In this document: positions 36,128 to 44,381 of the stretch, in pieces
How the letters are laid out: the number at the start of each line of letters is the position of its first letter
How positions within the stretch are numbered: the first letter of the stretch is position 1
From: CAXXOZ01 sp963676435
GTDB taxonomy: Bacteria > Bacillota > Clostridia > Lachnospirales > Lachnospiraceae
Direction of reading: 5' to 3'
DNA length: 64,000 nt
Assembly: GCA_963676435.2 (NCBI GenBank)
Contig: CAXXOZ010000003.1
Coordinates: 1 to 64,000, forward strand
Made by a program: the position numbers and the translations under genes
Notes under the pieces: model-generated
Told to the model about the DNA's origin: nothing
Seen by the model: the letters and a program-made list of their open reading frames with translations, nothing else
Database searches by the model: none

Positions 36128-37450
36128 ATGAAATTGTTATTCGTGTCATTAGGTTGTGATAAAAACCTAGTTGATTCTGAAGAAATGATAGGAATTTTAT
36201 CAGGTAAGGGGCATGAATTTACAGATGATGAAAATGAAGCAGAAGTTGTAGTGATAAATACCTGCTGCTTTATTAATGATGCTAAAGAAGAGAGTATAAA
36301 TACTATTTTAGAAATGGCATCATTAAAGAAAAACGGGCTTTGTAAAGCTTTGATAGTTACTGGATGTATGGCAGAAAGATACAGGCAGGAAATAATTGAT
36401 GAAATTCCAGAAGTGGATGCATTGCTTGGAACTGCTTCGTATAATGAAATAGCGGATGTTATTGATATGGTTATGAATGGAAGGGTTATACAAATTTATA
36501 ACGATTTTAATAATGATATGGAATTGAATTACAACAGAGTACTTACAACAGGTGGATATTATGCCCATTTAAAAATATCAGAAGGTTGTGATAAGTGTTG
36601 TACATATTGTGTGATACCTTCCGTTAGGGGAAGCTATAGAAGCATACCGATGGAAAACCTTGTGAAACAAGCAGAAATACTTGCAAAGCAGGGAGTGAAA
36701 GAACTAATATTAGTAGCTCAGGAAACTACTATGTATGGTACTGACATATATAATAAAAAAGCTCTGCCAGACCTATTAAAGAAATTATGCAAAATTGAAG
36801 AGCTTGAATGGATTAGATTGTTATACTGTTATCCAGAAGAAATAACAGATGAGCTAATTGAAACTATAAAGTCAGAAGAAAAAATCTGTAAATATATTGA
36901 TATGCCAATACAGCATTCAGAGGATGAAATCTTAAAGAGAATGGGAAGAAAGACCGATAGAAACCAATTAGAAGAAATAATTGGTAGAATAAGGAAAAGA
37001 ATCCCGGAAATAGTAATAAGGACAACATTGATTTCAGGTTTTCCTGGTGAAACAGATGAAAACCATAAAAAACTTTTGGGATTTGTTGAGAGTATGGAGT
37101 TTGACAGACTGGGTGTTTTTACTTATTCAAGAGAAGAAGGAACACCAGCATCAAAAATGGAAAAACAAATACCTTCAGAAGTAAAAGAAAATCGAAGAGA
37201 CGAAATAATGGAACTTCAACAGGAGATTGCTTTTGATAAAGCAGAATCCCATATTGGAAAGACTTTCAAAGTGATGATTGAAGGAAAAATTGTTGACGAA
37301 AATGCTTATATAGGAAGAACTTATATGGATGCTCCAAACATAGACGGAAATATATTTGTTTCTACAAGTGAAGAGCTGATGTCAGGAGTTTTTGTAAATG
37401 TTAAAGTTACAGGAGCACTAGAATACGACTTGATTGGAGATTTATTATGA
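36128..37450 (+). CDS. rimO: Ribosomal protein S12 methylthiotransferase
   Basis: Radical-SAM enzyme that adds a methylthio group to the conserved Asp of ribosomal protein S12. N-terminal MTTase domain with LGCDKNLVDSEEM and INTCCFINDAKEES (auxiliary cluster cysteines, plus TGCMAERY), radical-SAM motif CDKCCTYC (about residue 157), LISGFPGETDENH, and a C-terminal TRAM domain (about 375-440). CDKNLVDSE identifies RimO rather than MiaB. Length 440 aa. ATGA overlap with pgsA. Confidence 0.96.
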   Translation: MKLLFVSLGCDKNLVDSEEMIGILSGKGHEFTDDENEAEVVVINTCCFINDAKEESINTILEMASLKKNGLCKALIVTGCMAERYRQEIIDEIPEVDALLGTASYNEIADVIDMVMNGRVIQIYNDFNNDMELNYNRVLTTGGYYAHLKISEGCDKCCTYCVIPSVRGSYRSIPMENLVKQAEILAKQGVKELILVAQETTMYGTDIYNKKALPDLLKKLCKIEELEWIRLLYCYPEEITDELIETIKSEEKICKYIDMPIQHSEDEILKRMGRKTDRNQLEEIIGRIRKRIPEIVIRTTLISGFPGETDENHKKLLGFVESMEFDRLGVFTYSREEGTPASKMEKQIPSEVKENRRDEIMELQQEIAFDKAESHIGKTFKVMIEGKIVDENAYIGRTYMDAPNIDGNIFVSTSEELMSGVFVNVKVTGALEYDLIGDLL

Positions 37451-38019
37451 ATATAGCGAACAAATTAACTTTATTTAGAGTTATTTTAATACCAATATTT
37501 GTTTTGTTTTTAGTAGTACCAATAATACCTGAAACTGTTACATGGATTGGTGTTAGTTTGAATTTATGGATTGCAGAAGTAATATTTATTGTAGCTTCTT
37601 TAACAGATTTATTTGATGGACTTTTAGCCAGAAAATATAATCTAGTAACGGACTTTGGAAAATTTATGGACCCATTAGCAGATAAGTTACTTGTATGCTC
37701 TGCATTGATTTGTTTTGTAGGGATGGACATCCTTCCTTCATGGATTGTGTTGATAATTATAGCAAGAGAATTTATTATAAGTGGGTTTAGATTAATTGCA
37801 TCTAGTAAAGGCGTGGTTATAGCTGCAAGCTGGTGGGGCAAGTATAAAACTACAGCACAGATTATAATGATAATATTCCTTATACTTAATTTTGATTATA
37901 TGGTTTTAAATGCAATTGAATTTGTCTTTATCTATATTTCCTTGGCTTTGACAATTATATCTCTTATAGATTATTTAATTAAGAATAAAAGTGTTATTAA
38001 AGAAGGAGCAAATGACTAA
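37447..38019 (+). CDS. pgsA: CDP-diacylglycerol-glycerol-3-phosphate phosphatidyltransferase
   Basis: Membrane enzyme making phosphatidylglycerol phosphate, precursor of phosphatidylglycerol. The CDP-alcohol phosphatidyltransferase motif D-x2-D-G-x2-A-R-x8-G-x3-D-x3-D is complete in TDLFDGLLARKYNLVTDFG and KFMDPLADK. About five to six membrane segments in 190 aa; N-terminus NIANKLTLFRVILIPIF. The order rimO-pgsA-cinA-recA is conserved in Firmicutes. Confidence 0.95.
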   Translation: MNIANKLTLFRVILIPIFVLFLVVPIIPETVTWIGVSLNLWIAEVIFIVASLTDLFDGLLARKYNLVTDFGKFMDPLADKLLVCSALICFVGMDILPSWIVLIIIAREFIISGFRLIASSKGVVIAASWWGKYKTTAQIIMIIFLILNFDYMVLNAIEFVFIYISLALTIISLIDYLIKNKSVIKEGAND

Positions 38020-39254
38020 TGGTTATTGAACTGATTTCTGTTGGAACAGAGATACTGTTAGGGAATATTGTTAATACCAATGCAAAATACTTGGCACAGG
38101 AATGTGCCGCATTGGGATATTTTATTTATTATCAAACATCTGTTGGAGATAATGAAAAAAGACTTGAAGAAGTCTTTAAGGACTCTTTAAATAGATCAGA
38201 TATAGTCATTCTTACAGGTGGTCTTGGACCAACTAAAGATGATTTAACAAAAGAAGTGGTTGCAAAAGCTTTGGGATTAAACCTTGCTTATGATGCAGCT
38301 ACTTTGAAGTTTTTAGAGGACTTTTTTAAAAAAAGAAGTAAAGGCATAATGCCAGAAAACAATTTAAAACAGGCTATGATTCCAGAAGGTTCATTGGTTT
38401 TGAAAAATAATAATGGTACAGCTCCAGGTATTATAATCGAAAATGATGAAAAGACAGTTATTATTCTTCCGGGACCTCCAAACGAAATGATTCCAATGTT
38501 TAATGAACAGGTTTCACCTTACCTTAAGAATAAGCAGACAGGAACTATTTATTCAGTAATGGTTAAGATGTGTGGCATTGGAGAAAGTGATGCGGAACAA
38601 AGATTAGCTGATATAATAGATAAACAGTCCAATCCTACAATAGCTCCTTATGCTAAAATGGGAGAGGTTCATTTTAGAATAACAGCAAAGGCAGAGGATG
38701 AATATAAGGCAAAAAAAATGATTGAACCCGTACTTGAAAAAATAAAAAGTAGATTGGGGCAATATATATATACTTATGATGAGGAAAAAAATCTAGAAGA
38801 TATAGTTGTGGAGAAATTAATAGAAAAGGGAATAACCATTTCCGTTGCAGAGTCTTGTACAGGTGGTTTATTGTCGGGAAAAATAATTAATGTTCCAGGA
38901 TCATCAAAAGTAATTAAAGAAAGTTATATAACATATTCTAACGAGGCTAAAGTTAAAACATTAAATGTAAAAAAAGAAACTTTAGAAAAGTTTGGTGCTG
39001 TTAGTGAAGAAACGGTTACAGAAATGGCAAAAGGTTGCCATGAAGTAACAGGAGCAAATGTATGTGTATCTACATCAGGAATTGCAGGACCAGATGGAGG
39101 AACAACAGATAAGCCAGTTGGCCTTGTATATATTTGTTGCTACTATGAAGGTGAATTAAAGGTTATAGAATATAACTCCTATGGAAATAGACAAAAAAAT
39201 AGAGAAAACACTGTTCAGAAAGCATTAACAATGCTTTGGAATATTTTAAAATGA
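38019..39254 (+). CDS. cinA: CinA: competence/damage-inducible protein with NMN deamidase-type domain
   Basis: Two-domain protein of 411 aa. N-terminal MoCF-like domain (1-170: ISVGTEILLGNIVNTNAKYLA, LTGGLGPTKDDLTKE, LPGPPNEMIPMF) and C-terminal PncC-type domain (about 255-405: SVAESCTGGLLSGKI, STSGIAGPDGGT, KPVGLVYI). The C-terminal domain deamidates nicotinamide mononucleotide in characterised homologues. It overlaps pgsA by one base. In most Firmicutes recA follows at once; here an IS30-family element lies between them. Confidence 0.95.
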   Translation: MVIELISVGTEILLGNIVNTNAKYLAQECAALGYFIYYQTSVGDNEKRLEEVFKDSLNRSDIVILTGGLGPTKDDLTKEVVAKALGLNLAYDAATLKFLEDFFKKRSKGIMPENNLKQAMIPEGSLVLKNNNGTAPGIIIENDEKTVIILPGPPNEMIPMFNEQVSPYLKNKQTGTIYSVMVKMCGIGESDAEQRLADIIDKQSNPTIAPYAKMGEVHFRITAKAEDEYKAKKMIEPVLEKIKSRLGQYIYTYDEEKNLEDIVVEKLIEKGITISVAESCTGGLLSGKIINVPGSSKVIKESYITYSNEAKVKTLNVKKETLEKFGAVSEETVTEMAKGCHEVTGANVCVSTSGIAGPDGGTTDKPVGLVYICCYYEGELKVIEYNSYGNRQKNRENTVQKALTMLWNILK

Positions 39255-39287
39255 AAAAATAAGCTCATTAGTGGGCTTATTTTTTTT
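39255..39287 (+). terminator. Intrinsic terminator after cinA
   Basis: A-rich stem AAATAAGCTC / GGGCTTATTT (one G-T pair) with a six-base loop, then TTTTTTT to 39287. It isolates cinA from recA. Confidence 0.88.
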
Positions 39288-39297
39288 GTAAAACATG

Positions 39298-39339
39298 TAT
39301 TATATCATGTTGCTTATATAAATACAACATGATATAATA
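39298..39339. repeat. 15-bp perfect inverted repeat between cinA and the IS element
   Basis: TATTATATCATGTTG (39298-39312) and CAACATGATATAATA (39325-39339) with a 12-base loop. No T-run follows, so it is not an ordinary terminator. It lies outside the IS, in the ancestral cinA-recA spacer. Role unknown. Confidence 0.7.
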
Positions 39340-39378
39340 TGTTGTATATTCTTAGAAGTTTCTATTTTTGTAAAACTA

Positions 39379-39391
39379 TATAAAATGATAA
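39379..39391. repeat. Left 13-bp direct repeat flanking the IS (probable target duplication)
   Basis: TATAAAATGATAA, identical to 41039-41051 on the other side of the element. Confidence 0.8.
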
Positions 39392-39416
39392 CTTTAAGTG
39401 AAAAAGTAACTGCTAG
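39392..39416. repeat. Left terminal inverted repeat of the IS30 element
   Basis: CTTTAAGTGAAAAAG followed by TAACTGCTAG; matches the reverse complement of 41014-41038 at 18 of 25 positions. Confidence 0.78.
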
Positions 39417-39614
39417 AACATATTGTCACCAATGTTTTAAAACCTTAAATTAGGACCATATTGGAGCTTAAAAAGGTGTATAATAATAGCAAAAGCTATT
39501 ATTTTGCGTGTTTTTGGAACATAACTAATAAGCGACGTATCAGTGGTTTGCAAAAATAACTGAGACCCCACTTTAAGAAATATATGGAGCCTTTGTTTGA
39601 CCATATAGATTGTT
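39417..39614. other. Non-coding left part of the IS element
   Basis: About 200 bases downstream of the transposase stop without a credible gene. It contains a 9-bp hairpin AATAATAGC / GCTATTATT with an AAAA loop (39482-39503) and one copy of the TTTGCAAAAATAACTG motif (39547-39562). Together with the terminator, hairpin and direct repeat to its left, it fills the 360-base gap after cinA. Confidence 0.6.
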
Positions 39615-40922
39615 TTAGTGCTTGATTAGTCTTGGATTCAGAATAACCTCATCAGGTGGAATGGGTGACAGGTCTAGTGCAGATAATAGCTTTTTTTCAT
39701 CAGCAGAATCCATTAACTCAAATGGTGTTTTATCTTCAAGCTGTTCGCGAAGGATACTGTTTACGTGGCAGCATATAAGGCTGACGTCACCGACTGTAAG
39801 ATTGTTAAAGCTTATCCCTCTCGGAATAATTCTACGGATTAAACGATGATTGTTTTCAACCTGAGGCTTTTGCCATGAAGCTTGAGGGTCGCAAAAAAAC
39901 ACATGAGATCTTATTAAGCCAGCGCGGGTATGTTCTAGAGCATTTGGATTTTTAAACTCCACACCATTATCGGTGAGTATTACGGAGAATAATCGCTTAA
40001 ATAGAGCCATACCAAGTAATTCAGTAAGAGAATCAAATACTTGAATAACACTATCTTGGGTACCGTCTTTCATCAAAAAAATAAGCATGAAACTTGTTTT
40101 TCTAAAAATCATAGTAAGAAAAACTTTACCTTTTTCACGACCACCTTTAACAGTATCCATTTCTACGATTGATAAATCAGGATTCGCTTCTACATAGGAA
40201 GTAAAATCTTCATAAGTGCGTCCTTGACGATACTGATATTCAAGCTTTGTAAGTATTTTTTTAGGTCTGCGTTGTCTATATACAACCTTTTTGGGAAGAT
40301 CAATATTTCTGATTTTAAAAACATTTTGGTCAATGTAATTATAAAGAGTACGCTCTGAAACACCTAATTCTTCTGAATGAGTGGTACAAATGTGATTTAG
40401 CGACTGTCCTTTAGCAATCAAAGGCTCAATAATATTAGCAATTTCACGAAGCTCAGAAGGAGTTTTACGAACACCTGAATGCGCTTCCTTAATAGATTTG
40501 TGATGTGCTGCATTAGCCTTATGAGCAGAATAATAGGCTTTGTTCTTTTTACAGCCTTTCTGCATTTTGCAGTTGCTACAGACATAAGGTGGTTTGTCTA
40601 GCAAGTTACATTGAAAAGAATTATAGCTGTCACAGATAGAGGTGCATATGATTCCATCGGGACAACGTTTACAGCGAGATGCAAAGCATCCGTGAACGCC
40701 AACTTCTGGGCAAAGAGTATTCTTCTGACAACCAGATCTGTGAATACAATCATTTTCACCAGGTAAAGGTAATCGGCTTGTGAAACAGCGATAGTGTAAT
40801 ACTTCGCGAGCAATAGTTGAGGCAGAACGGTCAAGGTTTCTGCCAATGGAAGCAAATGAATAATCTTTATGAATCATTTGTTCAATAACAATTCGTTCAG
40901 GTAAGGATAATTGTTTAGGCAT
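39615..40922 (-). CDS. IS30-family transposase
   Basis: DDE transposase of 435 aa. N-terminal helix-turn-helix (about 8-45: LPERIVIEQMIHKDYSFASI, GRNLDRSASTIAREV), then a Cys-rich segment (about 55-130, many Cys pairs, possibly zinc-binding), and the integrase core: first Asp in VEMDTVKGGREKG, second in VILTDNGVEF, and Glu in WQKPQVENNHRLIRRIIPRG. All three catalytic residues are present and the frame is unbroken, so it may be active. The start is at complement 40922, supported by AAGGAGG; a 45-residue in-frame extension to 41057 would run past the IS end and is rejected. Confidence 0.95.
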   Translation of the reverse strand: MPKQLSLPERIVIEQMIHKDYSFASIGRNLDRSASTIAREVLHYRCFTSRLPLPGENDCIHRSGCQKNTLCPEVGVHGCFASRCKRCPDGIICTSICDSYNSFQCNLLDKPPYVCSNCKMQKGCKKNKAYYSAHKANAAHHKSIKEAHSGVRKTPSELREIANIIEPLIAKGQSLNHICTTHSEELGVSERTLYNYIDQNVFKIRNIDLPKKVVYRQRRPKKILTKLEYQYRQGRTYEDFTSYVEANPDLSIVEMDTVKGGREKGKVFLTMIFRKTSFMLIFLMKDGTQDSVIQVFDSLTELLGMALFKRLFSVILTDNGVEFKNPNALEHTRAGLIRSHVFFCDPQASWQKPQVENNHRLIRRIIPRGISFNNLTVGDVSLICCHVNSILREQLEDKTPFELMDSADEKKLLSALDLSPIPPDEVILNPRLIKH

Positions 40923-41013
40923 AAAAGCCTCCTTCCTGATCAAACAAAGGTAATTAAAATATACACCTTTGCAAGAGTAACTGCTAGTTTGCAAAAGTAG
41001 TTGCAAGCAAAAA

Positions 41014-41038
41014 CAAGCAGTTAAAAATTCATTTATAG
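41014..41038. repeat. Right terminal inverted repeat of the IS30 element
   Basis: CAAGCAGTTAAAAATTC followed by ATTTATAG; the reverse-complement partner of 39392-39416. Confidence 0.78.
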
Positions 41039-41051
41039 TATAAAATGATAA
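41039..41051. repeat. Right 13-bp direct repeat flanking the IS
   Basis: TATAAAATGATAA, identical to 39379-39391 and directly outside the right inverted repeat. Confidence 0.8.
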
Positions 41052-41098
41052 ATTCAAAGTCCTTTTTATTACCCATCATATAAATTAGAATAAATATA

Positions 41099-41127
41099 TT
41101 GACAAGATATTAAATATGTATTATATT
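41099..41127 (+). promoter_or_regulatory. Promoter of recA
   Basis: Consensus TTGACA (41099-41104), 17-base spacer, TATATT (41122-41127). It lies 48 bases right of the IS direct repeat, so the insertion spared it. Confidence 0.9.
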
Positions 41128-41132
41128 AAAAA

Positions 41133-41146
41133 CGAACATAAGTTCG
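41133..41146 (+). promoter_or_regulatory. LexA (SOS) operator of recA
   Basis: CGAACATAAGTTCG, a perfect CGAAC-N4-GTTCG of the Gram-positive LexA/DinR type. It starts five bases after the -10 box and covers the expected transcription start, so LexA would block initiation until DNA damage. Confidence 0.92.
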
Positions 41147-41168
41147 AATAATTTAAGGAGAATTAATT

Positions 41169-42200
41169 ATGGAAAAAAACGAAAAGTTGAAGGCGTTAGA
41201 CGTTGCACTTTCACAGATTGAAAAACAGCACGGCAAAGGTTCGGTAATGAAATTAGGAGATCAAGGTGCGACTATGAATATAGAAACCACTCCTACAGGC
41301 TCTTTAAGTTTAGATATTGCATTAGGACTTGGCGGAGTTCCTAAAGGAAGAATAATTGAGATTTATGGCCCAGAGTCGAGTGGTAAGACAACAGTGGCAT
41401 TACATATGATAGCTGAAATTCAGAAAAAAGGTGGAATAGCAGGATTTATAGATGCAGAACATGCGCTTGATCCAGCATATGCTAAGGCAATAGGTGTTGA
41501 TATAGATAACCTATATATTTCCCAACCAGATTATGGTGAACAGGCATTAGAAATAACAGAAACAATGGTTAGATCTGGGGCAATTGATATAATTATTGTG
41601 GATTCTGTAGCGGCACTAGTACCTAAAGTTGAAATAGATGGCGAAATGGGTGATCAACAAGTTGGTTTACAGGCTAGGTTGATGTCAAAAGCTTTAAGAA
41701 AATTAACAGCAGTAATATCAAAATCTAACTGTACTGTTATTTTCATAAATCAGTTAAGAGAAAAAGTTGGAGTAATGTTTGGTAATCCTGAAACCACTAC
41801 TGGTGGTAGAGCTCTTAAATTTTATTCGTCAATAAGACTTGATGTAAGAAAAATTGAAACTCTAAAACAAAGTGGAGAAGTTGTAGGAAATAGAACTAGA
41901 ATCAAAGTAGTTAAAAATAAAATTGCGCCTCCTTTTAAAGAAGCAGAGTTTGACATAATGTTTGGTCAGGGCATATCAAAAGAGGGTGATATCCTTGATC
42001 TTGCAGCAGATGCTGGGATTGTTAATAAGAGTGGAGCCTGGTATGCATATAATGATGAAAAAATCGGTCAAGGTAGAGAAAATGCCAAATTGTACTTAAA
42101 ATCAAATCCTGAAATATTAAAGGAAATAGATGAGGCTGTTCGTGAAAAGTATAGTATAATTTCAGTTGATGTAGCTCAGGAAAAGGCTGATGGAGAATAA
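41169..42200 (+). CDS. recA: Recombinase RecA
   Basis: ATP-dependent strand-exchange protein, LexA co-protease and core of homologous recombination. Walker [10 protein letters not shown] (about residues 68-76), Walker [15 protein letters not shown], loop L2 region [17 protein letters not shown] and [12 protein letters not shown]. Length 343 aa is normal. AAGGAG precedes ATG 41169. SOS control is indicated by the operator at 41133. The end overlaps recX by 11 bases. Confidence 0.99.
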   Translation: MEKNEKLKALDVALSQIEKQHGKGSVMKLGDQGATMNIETTPTGSLSLDIALGLGGVPKGRIIEIYGPESSGKTTVALHMIAEIQKKGGIAGFIDAEHALDPAYAKAIGVDIDNLYISQPDYGEQALEITETMVRSGAIDIIIVDSVAALVPKVEIDGEMGDQQVGLQARLMSKALRKLTAVISKSNCTVIFINQLREKVGVMFGNPETTTGGRALKFYSSIRLDVRKIETLKQSGEVVGNRTRIKVVKNKIAPPFKEAEFDIMFGQGISKEGDILDLAADAGIVNKSGAWYAYNDEKIGQGRENAKLYLKSNPEILKEIDEAVREKYSIISVDVAQEKADGE

Positions 42201-42660
42201 AAAAATCAAGAGCTTCGAACGAGGTAAAAGCCGTGCATTACATATATTGGCAAAGACCAGTAAAACGGAAAATGAACTTAGACAAAAACTTATTAAAAAC
42301 GAATACTCAGAACAAGTTATAGATAAGATTATTATGTTTCTTAAAGAGTATGGGTATATAAACGATTTTGAATACGCTTCAAATTATGTTGAATGTAGAA
42401 AAAATCATAAAAGTTTTATGCAGATGAGAATGGCTCTAAGGTTAAAGGGTGTTGGCACATCAATTATTGAAGAAGTATTAGAAAATAAAAAAGAAGACCA
42501 AAGTGAATTAATAAAAAGTATTGCTGAGAAAAAAATAAAAAACATTGACAAAGTCGATAGAAATACTATGAATAAAGTCTACAAATTCATATATTCAAAA
42601 GGATTTAAAAGCAATGAAATAATAACTGTATTAAAAGAATTAGAGGGTAACATAAAATAG
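42190..42660 (+). CDS. recX: RecA regulator RecX
   Basis: Binds RecA filaments and limits their extension. Three-helix RecX repeats: [38 protein letters not shown] (the conserved Y-I-D/N-D-x2-Y-A motif), and [19 protein letters not shown]. 156 aa. It starts inside the recA 3' end, so expression is tied to the SOS-regulated recA transcript. Confidence 0.93.
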   Translation: MENKKIKSFERGKSRALHILAKTSKTENELRQKLIKNEYSEQVIDKIIMFLKEYGYINDFEYASNYVECRKNHKSFMQMRMALRLKGVGTSIIEEVLENKKEDQSELIKSIAEKKIKNIDKVDRNTMNKVYKFIYSKGFKSNEIITVLKELEGNIK

Positions 42661-42691
42661 ACGTTTTGTACTAGTTTTATAAGGAGTTTGC

Positions 42692-42720
42692 TTGACATAA
42701 TTAAGAAAAAAGTATAAAAT
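42692..42720 (+). promoter_or_regulatory. Promoter of rny
   Basis: TTGACA (42692-42697), 17-base spacer, TAAAAT (42715-42720); TATAAA at 42713 with a 15-base spacer is the alternative -10. Leader of about 40 bases before GTG 42769. Confidence 0.75.
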
Positions 42721-42754
42721 TATATTGTTGTATTTTGTACAATGAAAACTAAAT

Positions 42755-42771
42755 AAGGAGGTGCTCCTGTG
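42755..42771 (+). promoter_or_regulatory. rny: Ribosome binding site of rny inside a small hairpin
   Basis: AAGGAGG (42755-42761) is the Shine-Dalgarno sequence for GTG 42769. AGGAG (42756-42760) can pair with CTCCT (42764-42768) across a GTG loop, ending next to the start codon, so the hairpin could hide the binding site. Confidence 0.55.
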
Positions 42772-44322
42772 GAAACTATAACTATTGTTATTGCTGTTGT
42801 CATAACGGGTATCGTTGTTGCTCTAATAACTTGGTTTGCATGCTCTGCATATCGTAAAAAAGTGACTGAATCAAAAATTGGTAGTGCGGAAATGAAGTCA
42901 AGAGAAATAATAGATGAAGCATTGAAAACTGCTGAAACTAAGAAAAGAGAAGCTCTTTTAGAAGCTAAAGAAGAAGCTTTGAAAACAAGAAATGAACTAG
43001 AAAAAGAAACTAGAGAAAGAAGAGCAGAGTTACAAAGATACGAAAAAAGAGTTTTACAAAAAGAAGAGGCATTAGACAGAAAATTTGATGTAGTTGATAA
43101 AAAGGAAGTTGAACTAAACAACAAAGAAACTGAACTTAACAAAGTTAAAACTCAAGTTGAAAAATTAAACGAGCAGCGTTTACAGGAATTGGAAAGAATC
43201 TCTGGTCTCACCTCCGATCAAGCAAAAGAATTTTTATTACAAACCGTTGAAGAAGAAGTGAAATTGGATACTGCTAAGCTAATTAAAGAATTAGAAAGTA
43301 GAGCCAAAGAAGAAGCAGGTAAAAAAGCAAAAGAATATGTAGTTACAGCTATACAAAAATGTGCTGCAGATCATGTTGCTGAGACAACTATTTCAGTTGT
43401 ACAGTTGCCTAATGATGAAATGAAGGGAAGAATCATAGGTAGAGAAGGAAGAAATATTAGAACTCTCGAAACTATGACAGGAGTTGATTTAATCATAGAT
43501 GATACACCTGAAGCAGTAGTGCTTTCTGGATTTGATCCAATTAGAAGAGAAGTTGCAAGAATTGCTCTTGAAAAATTAATTATTGATGGAAGAATACATC
43601 CAGCAAGAATTGAAGAAATGGTAGAAAAGGCACAAAAAGAAGTAGATGTAATGATTCGAGAAGAAGGCGAATCGGCAGCACTTGAGGTAGGTGTTCATGG
43701 TATACATCCTGAATTGTTAAGATTACTTGGAAGGATGAAATTTAGAACAAGTTATGGACAAAATGCATTAAAACATTCTATAGAAGTTGCTCAATTGTCA
43801 GGCTTGCTGGCAGCTGAGATTGGAACGGATGTAAGGTTGGCTAAAAGAGCTGGTTTGTTACATGATATTGGTAAATCAGTCGATCATGAACAAGAAGGTT
43901 CACATATTCAAATAGGTGTTGATCTTTGTAAAAAGTATAAGGAATCAGCAGTTGTAATTAACTCTGTTGAGTCACATCATGGAGATGTTGAAGCAGAATC
44001 CTTAATTGCCTGCATTGTACAGGCTGCGGATGCTATTTCGGCAGCAAGACCTGGAGCTAGAAGAGAAACTCTAGAAACTTATACAAACAGGTTAAAACAA
44101 TTAGAAGATATTACCAACAACTTTAAAGGTGTTGAAAAATCTTTTGCTATTCAAGCGGGTAGAGAGATTAGAGTTATGGTGTTACCGGAACAAATCACAG
44201 ATGCTGATATGGTTTTAATGGCAAGAGACTTGTCAAAACAAATCGAATCAGAACTTGAATATCCGGGACAAATTAAAGTTAATGTAATCAGAGAATCAAG
44301 AGTTATTGATTATGCAAAGTAA
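42769..44322 (+). CDS. rny: Ribonuclease Y
   Basis: Membrane-anchored endoribonuclease that starts mRNA decay in Firmicutes. N-terminal TM helix (about 4-25), long coiled coil (about 30-190), KH domain with [15 protein letters not shown] (about 222-236), and HD domain with [12 protein letters not shown] (His-Asp near 365) and SHHGD. Length 517 aa is typical. GTG start. It follows recX by about 110 bases with its own promoter, and ends in a strong terminator. ymdB and spoVS, which follow rny in B. subtilis, are absent. Confidence 0.97.
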   Translation: METITIVIAVVITGIVVALITWFACSAYRKKVTESKIGSAEMKSREIIDEALKTAETKKREALLEAKEEALKTRNELEKETRERRAELQRYEKRVLQKEEALDRKFDVVDKKEVELNNKETELNKVKTQVEKLNEQRLQELERISGLTSDQAKEFLLQTVEEEVKLDTAKLIKELESRAKEEAGKKAKEYVVTAIQKCAADHVAETTISVVQLPNDEMKGRIIGREGRNIRTLETMTGVDLIIDDTPEAVVLSGFDPIRREVARIALEKLIIDGRIHPARIEEMVEKAQKEVDVMIREEGESAALEVGVHGIHPELLRLLGRMKFRTSYGQNALKHSIEVAQLSGLLAAEIGTDVRLAKRAGLLHDIGKSVDHEQEGSHIQIGVDLCKKYKESAVVINSVESHHGDVEAESLIACIVQAADAISAARPGARRETLETYTNRLKQLEDITNNFKGVEKSFAIQAGREIRVMVLPEQITDADMVLMARDLSKQIESELEYPGQIKVNVIRESRVIDYAK

Positions 44323-44330
44323 ATTAAAGA

Positions 44331-44356
44331 AAGCGTGAGATTCCTCACGCTTTTTT
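44331..44356 (+). terminator. Intrinsic terminator after rny
   Basis: Nine-base-pair stem AAGCGTGAG / CTCACGCTT, loop ATTC, then TTTTTT. Confidence 0.94.
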
Positions 44357-44381
44357 AATAAAATAATATTGGAGGGCATGT

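Larger units (their letters stand above)
39392..41038 (-). mobile_element. IS30-family insertion sequence, 1647 bp, apparently complete
   Basis: Boundaries come from two agreeing signals: 25-bp terminal inverted repeats (39392-39416 and 41014-41038, 18 of 25 positions identical, outer end CTWTAARTGAA, inner end TAACTGCTWG) and an identical 13-bp direct repeat directly outside both ends. One intact transposase gene lies inside on the minus strand. Copies of TTTGCAARARTAACTG at 39547, 40968 and 40988 may be transposase-binding sites. IS30 members usually duplicate a few bases, but longer duplications are known in the family. The element separates cinA from recA without touching the recA promoter. 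Confidence 0.88.

Noticed and set aside
37407..37841. 144-codon open frame on the minus strand across pgsA
   Set aside because: Lies wholly antisense to a well-supported gene, has no family motif or ribosome site, and its composition mirrors the pgsA reading frame.
40923..41057. 45-residue N-terminal extension of the IS30 transposase
   Set aside because: It crosses the inverted repeat and leaves the element; AAGGAGG supports the start at complement 40922.
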